Positions 9,201-12,097 of a stretch of DNA of 12,097 bases are shown piece after piece. This stretch comes from Cephalothrix simula (lineage: Eukaryota; Nemertea; Palaeonemertea; Archinemertea; Cephalotrichidae), in NCBI GenBank assembly GCA_035591015.1, contig JAXIUW010190847.1, positions 1-12,097 of the forward strand, written 5' to 3'. The position numbers and the translations under genes were made by a program. Every line of letters begins with the position of its first letter. Position 1 is the first letter of the stretch. The notes under the pieces were generated by a model. The model was given only the letters and a program-made list of their open reading frames with translations. It did no database searches and was not told where the DNA came from.

Positions 9201-11335
9201 TTCGAGAATCTGTAGAATTCCGATTTCTACTTTTCGATTTAACCGAATTAGAAATCTCTTTTGATTTACTTGTAGAGGCCACAGAATCTCTCGACTTTCT
9301 CCGAGATTTTTCAATTGATTTTGGAGCTTTATTGGATTGACTAGTATTGCTCCGATTATTTTCTTTTTCATCCTCACTTCTTTCAGTTTCTTTAACGTCA
9401 TCACGAGGAGCACTCGCATTCTCAAGACTTAGAGATTGCTGACGTCTAAGTTCTCGAACTTTCTCGGACACAAAAATCCGCTTTTTTCCAGTATTTCTCA
9501 GCGCCCCGGGTCCATATTTTGGTCGGGGCTTATTATAACTTGATGTTTGTCTAGATATTGACGCTTGCCGAATTAAGAATCTTTCGTAATTACCATCATT
9601 GTCACTATCACTTGAAGTATCATCACTACTGATGCTACTTGCAACCTTCATTATCCCCAGCTTTGATGGATGGACTTCCTTCCTCACAACTGCGGGTGGG
9701 GTTGAGGGTCGCACTGTCGTAACAACAGGTTGCGGGTGTACATCATTATCAGAAGAATCCGATAAACGATTCAATCTTCTCTTTTTTGGGCGACTTTTGA
9801 CAATATAACTAGCATCACTTTTTTCACTTTCAGTATCACTTATCGCAGATTTTTTCTCATACTCTCGATTTTTGACTGGGCTTTCCTTATACTCAAGACT
9901 AGTTGTTGTTGATATCTTTTCATCATATTTAGGAATATTTGTTTTAACATTCGGGGGTGGATCATGGGCTTCAATATCAACATCAACATCAACTCCCACT
10001 TCATTTCTATTAATTTGGTTTTGATCTGAAATGTTATAGAAAAAATTTATTGGCAACTTATCAAAATATTTGGTACATCAAACCTTTATTCTAGGACATT
10101 TGGATCAATATCAAGGTACTAAAGCTTAAATATCATCAATACATGCATACCTGTTTACATGACAAATGTTTTTAAAAACATTTCTTACATAAGAAAAATT
10201 TCCAAGGCATTTACTTAAAAGTGGTCTCGAGAAATTTCTCAAAACCAATAAACCGAACACCTTTTAATCGCAAATAAACTGAGTTTTATCTTTTAGACTC
10301 GGCATCCGTAGTTTGTTTTATAAAAACGTTCGGTCTCATACCCCCCTCGTTGGATATTTCGATCAATTTTGACAGTAGGAGAAACCCTACTCTAGGTTCA
10401 CTAGAGACTAAATAAAAATTTTCCGTATCCGCAAGCCGCGTATCCGCACCCTGGAGAATACGTGAATTCACGGTTTGATATTTTTAAATTTATTTGATTT
10501 TAGATGAGTAATTTTAAGGATCAACGACCAAACCGTAAAATCTGGATAAGTGTCAAAAAGCTAGTTTAAGTTCTGTGGCTTCTCTGGTTAGAATAAAACT
10601 TGTTTTGTGGTTTTTTAGCTTTTTTGGGTGGCTTTTTTCTCTATTTTGGTGTTTAAAACCAATCGTAATCGTAAAATCTGGATTAAGCCGCTTTTGGAAA
10701 TAATAAAATTTGATAAAATTCAGTAATTTTATGACTTTTTGTCATTGATATAATTTTATAGGGTATGTATTAAATTTTGGCGGACCAAGATCACTTAACC
10801 TTGAATATTTTATGAGAAAACCAATATTTACTGCAGAAATCCATAGCATTTGGCTTCAATTTTTTTGTCAAAACATTTTTTTTTATTTGGCGTACGGCCA
10901 TCGTCTCGAAGTGGAGACATACCGCGGTAAAAGACCTTTATTCGTGAGCTCTCCGGAAAACATCATTAAAAACCATCAAATTACTTAACTAAAATTAAAT
11001 AAATCTAATAAAACATCCAAAATGTTAAGAATGTTAATTCATACGAATCGGAATTTTTCGATACGCGAATGGAAATACTGAACTGCAAGTGAAAAGGTCA
11101 TACTTGACTGCAAACATTCATCCCATGTTTTAAAAAAATCATTCATTAATACAATCACTTTTCAACATTTCTCCGTAGGGTAGGGGCACCATACGAACCC
11201 CTTAACGCTATACAATGTACGTTTTATGATTCAACATCAGATCTTTCGGTTTCAGTATAAAAAGAGATTTACCTGAGGCTTCGGGATTGATGTAATCTGG
11301 CGACTGTGGTTCTTCTTTGATTATAATTGGTGAAT
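1204..11335 (-). CDS. Giant nuclear C2H2 zinc finger / multi-RRM protein, spliced, 5' end missing
   Basis: The coding sequence joins 11335-11273, 10025-3661 and 3255-1204 on the minus strand and gives 2825 residues plus a leading split codon. Domains in order: IKEEP motif (about 6-10); Ser/acidic disordered region with a basic NLS (about 99-106); four C2H2 fingers (about 472-582); Lys/Glu/Ser-rich linker (about 700-1215); RRM-like domains 1-8 (about 1223-1988); disordered segment; RRM-like 9-11 (about 2388-2634); coiled coil; RRM-like 12 (about 2728-2808). C2H2 fingers, RRMs, NLS and Ser-Asp/Glu clusters together point to a nuclear nucleic-acid-binding protein, perhaps in RNA processing or chromatin-linked RNA regulation; that role is inferred. 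Codon phase is kept at both junctions and the long frame has no internal stop, so this looks like an intact gene. I cannot assign it to a named family: SPEN, matrin-3/ZNF638 and RBM19 share single domain types but not this order or number. The start codon is upstream of what I can identify. Confidence 0.9.
1258..1500 (-). other. Domain: RRM-like domain 12 with a preceding coiled coil
   Basis: Residues about 2728-2808 start PVIKITNFSRH (RNP2-like), continue with FKNIFNVESVGTI and beta3 NVAFIKF, then helix 2 NNAAERAAEKIRS, ending near the protein's C-terminus. It is among the better conserved RRMs. Upstream, at about 1720-1660, RIAVVKQQIQKLEAEINSR has a 3-4 hydrophobic spacing and is a likely short coiled coil that could mediate dimerisation. 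Confidence 0.78.
1780..2520 (-). other. Domain block: RRM-like domains 9-11
   Basis: Three further units sit close together. RRM9 is 2520-2299, starting WINVSHVDP with YERFGKIEIV after helix 1 and KGSFHIKF as beta3. RRM10 is 2247-2020, starting FDIFIDKIKF with FDKYDIVDI and CFTVIFSF. RRM11 is 2004-1780, starting RFISINNITAY with CERFGPVNTI and AAVEF. The spacing and alternating hydrophobic pattern match the RRM fold. RRM10 and RRM11 lack the aromatic pair expected in RNP1, so RNA binding there is doubtful. Confidence 0.75.
3256..3660 (-). other. Intron B/C, 405 nt, with a possible read-through terminus
   Basis: The intron is bounded by GTAACT and TTTTACAG on the minus strand. If it is retained, the frame continues for 11 residues (VTKNFQKYKNF) to a TGA at 3627-3625, and an ATTAAA hexamer lies at 3554-3549. 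That would give a shorter isoform lacking RRMs 9-12. I see no separate exon inside it; a GAG|GTATGG donor-like site near 3413 has no clear acceptor partner. Confidence 0.8.
3661..10025 (-). CDS. Exon B: 6.4-kb exon with zinc fingers, Lys-rich linker and RRMs 1-8
   Basis: The acceptor is TTTTTTCTATAACATTTCAG before 10025, with a good polypyrimidine tract. The donor is AAAAAG|GTAACT after 3661. The exon supplies the last two bases of a split Asp codon, then 2121 codons with no stop (residues 22-2142). Reading upstream of 10025 stays open for only ten codons with no ATG, and that stretch is intronic. The N-terminal part is rich in Ser, Asp, Glu, Lys and Arg with repeated SSDxxSDSD-type clusters typical of CK2 substrates, so it is probably disordered. 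The C2H2 fingers, Lys/Glu repeats and RRM-like domains follow and are listed separately. After RRM8 the protein is polar (Ser, Asn, Pro, Arg) up to the junction. A single exon of this length is unusual and could reflect past intron loss. Confidence 0.92.
4123..6420 (-). other. Domain block: RRM-like domains 1-8
   Basis: Eight units of about 70-80 residues show a beta-alpha-beta-beta-alpha-beta pattern. Approximate positions and beta1/RNP2 starts: RRM1 6420-6214 (ICYINSYP); RRM2 6189-5974 (HLVRVSSS); RRM3 5850-5611 (GVHVSNFP); RRM4 5541-5326 (VIISGYP); RRM5 5277-5068 (ILISQYP); RRM6 4998-4768 (IHVENIP); RRM7 4647-4405 (VKLVTIP); RRM8 4353-4123 (VIVKGFS). Helix 1 commonly ends in a FxxFG-like turn (FEKFGTI, FFEFGYV, FKEYGIS, FSEIGVV). 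Beta3/RNP1 examples are GHAYLVF, NQAYITF and ESAYVTF. Helix 2 typically reads A-x-x-A-x-x-x-x-NG. RRMs 4-8 are the most recognisable, and RRMs 2 and 3 are the most diverged. Boundaries are by eye. Confidence 0.82.
6480..7945 (-). other. Lys/Glu/Ser-rich low-complexity linker
   Basis: Roughly residues 715-1200 are dominated by Lys, Glu, Ser and Asp (for example KKHKRSKST and SSKDKE runs), with almost no aromatic residues. This indicates a highly charged disordered region or long single helices between the zinc fingers and the RRM array. The bias makes the opposite strand read as an open Ser/Phe-rich frame, which is an artefact. The segment contains a tandem duplication listed separately. Confidence 0.85.
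6979..7416 (-). repeat. Tandem in-frame duplication in the linker, about 78-residue period
   Basis: Copy 1 is 7416-7195 (residues 891-964) and copy 2 is 7182-6979 (residues 969-1036). Shared landmarks in the same order are ISTxKEK, IEKSSKD, STSEEKT, MKDK, HEVKESSLK / DEVKESFLK, and a Lys-Glu-Lys-Lys end. DNA similarity is also visible: cttttgacga and ttcttcactcgttga occur in both + strand copies. The offset is 234 nt, exactly 78 codons, and indels between copies are in frame. Confidence 0.85.
8341..8679 (-). other. Domain block: four C2H2 zinc fingers
   Basis: Residues about 470-582 hold four Cys2His2 units. Finger 1 is CRQC-x12-H-x3-H (with FECRQC at its start). Finger 2 is CMKC-x13-H-x4-H. 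Finger 3 is CGKC-x12-H-x3-H. Finger 4 is CDNC-x12-H-x4-H, ending HSVIYH. All metal ligands are present. Linkers are not the TGEKP type seen in classical DNA-binding arrays, and finger 1 to 2 is separated by a longer acidic spacer (HEDAARSDGN). Finger 2 has an unusually basic helix (YRNRRRLRAH). The fingers could bind DNA, RNA or protein; the sequence does not decide. Finger identity is clear from ligand spacing. Confidence 0.93.
9769..9801 (-). other. Predicted nuclear localisation signal next to a Ser/Asp cluster
   Basis: The frame reads KSRPKKRRLNRLSDSSDND (RPKKRR at about residues 99-104). A basic cluster of the classical importin-alpha type is followed at once by acidic serines resembling CK2 sites, an arrangement known to tune nuclear import. 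A similar basic-RRL-Ser/acidic block recurs at 9018-9075 (RRLISSDESDSESDND). Function is inferred. Confidence 0.6.
10026..11272 (-). other. Intron A/B, 1247 nt
   Basis: The intron runs from donor GTAAAT to acceptor ACATTTCAG on the minus strand. It is AT-rich with stops in all frames. Noted inside are a repeated cgtaaaatctggat motif (10534-10547 and 10670-10683), a 12-bp palindrome cgtgaattcacg (10461-10472), and cgtatccgca twice within 10425-10450. No other exon, RNA gene or recognisable transposon coding region was found. Confidence 0.8.
11273..11335 (-). CDS. Exon A: 63-nt internal micro-exon encoding an IKEEP segment
   Basis: The minus strand has a pyrimidine-rich acceptor ending CTATTTTAG just before 11335 and a donor CTCAG|GTAAAT just after 11273. 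Only one reading agrees with the next exon: two leading bases (AT) finish a codon begun upstream, 20 codons follow, and a final G joins the AT of exon B to make Asp. This is confirmed because exon B's long frame needs exactly that phase. The peptide contains SPIIIKEEPQSPDY. IKEE fits the sumoylation consensus (hydrophobic-Lys-x-Glu), and two Ser-Pro dipeptides flank it. The frame stays open and reads like the acidic, Pro-containing N-terminus of a nuclear regulator. The upstream partner exon was not found. A short real exon is much likelier than chance, given matching splice sites, phase and sensible peptide, but no transcript evidence is available here. Confidence 0.8.
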
Positions 11336-11506
11336 CTAAAATAGCAAGGAATGACAATCATACTAAGATTTTTGAAGACGTCTTTTAGTGCTCCCCTGTG
11401 TATCTAAACACTGGATTTGTTTTTTACGAAAAATAATTTTTTTTAATTCGGGGGCATCGATTTAGCTATCTGTTTTGAAATTTAATAATAGTTTTAACCC
11501 ATTTTT

Positions 11507-11698
11507 GGCACCGGGCCGTCATATTAAGCGCCGTACTTGAGTCATTATTTTTGGGCCCATTTGCACCTAAACATTAAAATACGAAAAAATCAATGACCCG
11601 ACTAACATGAATCCAAGCTGAAAAATGGTTTGCGCCACTTGGCCCTGCCCTACGCCCATTATTTAGAATTATAAAATTTTTTGTCGGCCCATGGCACC
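11507..11698. repeat. Possible TIR-bounded repeat relic
   Basis: The segment ggcaccgggccgtca (11507-11521) resembles the reverse complement of tgtcggcccatggcacc (11682-11698) with a 2-bp gap and three mismatches. The interval is locally GC-richer than its surroundings (gcgcc, ggccctgccctacgccc) and has a ggcccat...cacct motif twice (about 11554 and 11686). No target-site duplication is visible. It could be a diverged short mobile element. Confidence 0.35.
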
Positions 11699-11765
11699 TC
11701 CAATCCCCCTCCATGCTAGGGCACTGAATTTATTTAACTATTTGAGTTTTTAATCGCAACTAAAA

Positions 11766-11986
11766 ACGAAATAAACAGCATTTTAGAGTTATGCTAATTA
11801 CCCCAGGTGGCCTTACCATTTCAAAATAATTCAAAAATTGCCCTGAATGAGTATACATTGTACACTAAACAAGAATGCGAAATAAACAGCATTTTTACAA
11901 CGAAATAAACAGTATTTTTAGAGTTATGCTAATTGCCCCATGCAGGTGGCCTTACCATTTCAAAATAATTCAAAAATTGCCCTGAA
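11766..11986. repeat. Tandem direct repeats, about 82-87 bp, plus a partial third copy
   Basis: Copy 1 is 11766-11847 and copy 2 is 11900-11986. They are nearly identical, differing by c/t, a/g, one extra t and a tgca insertion after cccca; both end ttgccctgaa. A short third copy of the first about 20 bases (cgaaataaacagcattttta) sits between them at 11879-11898. This suggests slippage or unequal duplication of an AT-rich repeat. Confidence 0.9.
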
Positions 11987-12044
11987 GTATGGAACACTAG
12001 CTTTTTTTAATTATCTAAACTTAAAGGAGCTATATAGGCGGGAA

Positions 12045-12060
12045 ATCTGGGTACCCAGAT
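12045..12060. repeat. Perfect 16-bp palindrome
   Basis: The sequence atctgggtacccagat is its own reverse complement. It lies 11 bp before another dyad, gtcaat-taat-attgac (12071-12086). This may be a dimeric protein-binding site or chance. Confidence 0.85.
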
Positions 12061-12097
12061 GGCCGCTAACGTCAATTAATATTGACATAAGCATTTT

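Larger units (their letters stand above)
11336..12097. other. Upstream intron or 5' flank with repeats
   Basis: Exon A begins mid-codon, so this DNA must include intron sequence upstream of 11335. I found no exon ending in the required phase. The best donor-like sites, AATG|GTAAGG at about 11816 and 11955, both lie inside a duplicated sequence and have no coding frame behind them. Repeats here are listed separately. Confidence 0.6.

Noticed and set aside
10026-10056. Extending exon B upstream to a start near 10056
   Set aside because: The extra ten codons contain no ATG, sit inside the polypyrimidine tract of a strong acceptor, and exon A joins at 10025 in phase.
11811-11957. Donor-like AATG|GTAAGG sites as ends of an upstream exon
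   Set aside because: Both occur in duplicated AT-rich repeats without an in-phase coding frame.
1-12097. tRNA, rRNA, CRISPR arrays, transposase or viral genes
   Set aside because: Looked for on both strands; no supporting structure or reading frame was seen.

Overview
The window reads as nuclear DNA from an arthropod, most likely an insect. The non-coding DNA is very AT-rich, exons are separated by GT-AG introns of about 0.4 and 1.25 kb, and the window holds one large, spliced, animal-type nuclear protein gene. There is no operon layout or ribosome-binding-site pattern, and I recognise no prokaryotic or viral gene. The sequence alone does not let me name the order or species.

Layout, left to right on the + strand. 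Positions 1-1203 are AT-rich DNA downstream of the gene. They hold a foldback element (269-466), a second, degenerate inverted repeat (601-736) and the putative 3' UTR. Positions 1204-11335 hold one gene on the minus strand, reconstructed as three exons whose splice sites and reading phases agree: exon A 11335-11273 (63 nt), exon B 10025-3661 (6365 nt) and exon C 3255-1204 (2052 nt, ends in TAG). Introns are 11272-10026 and 3660-3256. Positions 11336-12097 are the next intron upstream, or 5' flank. They contain direct duplications, a possible short terminal-inverted-repeat relic and a perfect 16-bp palindrome. The initiator ATG and first exon(s) lie outside the window or were not recognised.

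The visible product is 2825 residues plus one split codon. I number residues from the first complete codon of exon A. In order it has: a short segment with a sumoylation-type IKEEP motif; a disordered Ser/acidic region with a basic nuclear localisation signal; four C2H2 zinc fingers (about 472-582); a long Lys/Glu/Ser-rich linker with a 78-residue tandem duplication; eight consecutive RRM-like domains (about 1223-1988); a disordered stretch spanning the exon B/C junction; three more RRM-like domains (about 2388-2634); a short coiled coil; and a twelfth RRM-like domain (about 2728-2808) just before the stop.

This is the main result: a giant nuclear protein joining C2H2 fingers to about twelve degenerate RRMs. 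I do not recognise it as a named family. SPEN, matrin-3/ZNF638, RBM19 and PABP, the multi-RRM proteins I compared it with, have two to six RRMs. The RNP1 motifs are diverged in a consistent way, so the RRMs may form a non-canonical RNA-binding or protein-binding scaffold.
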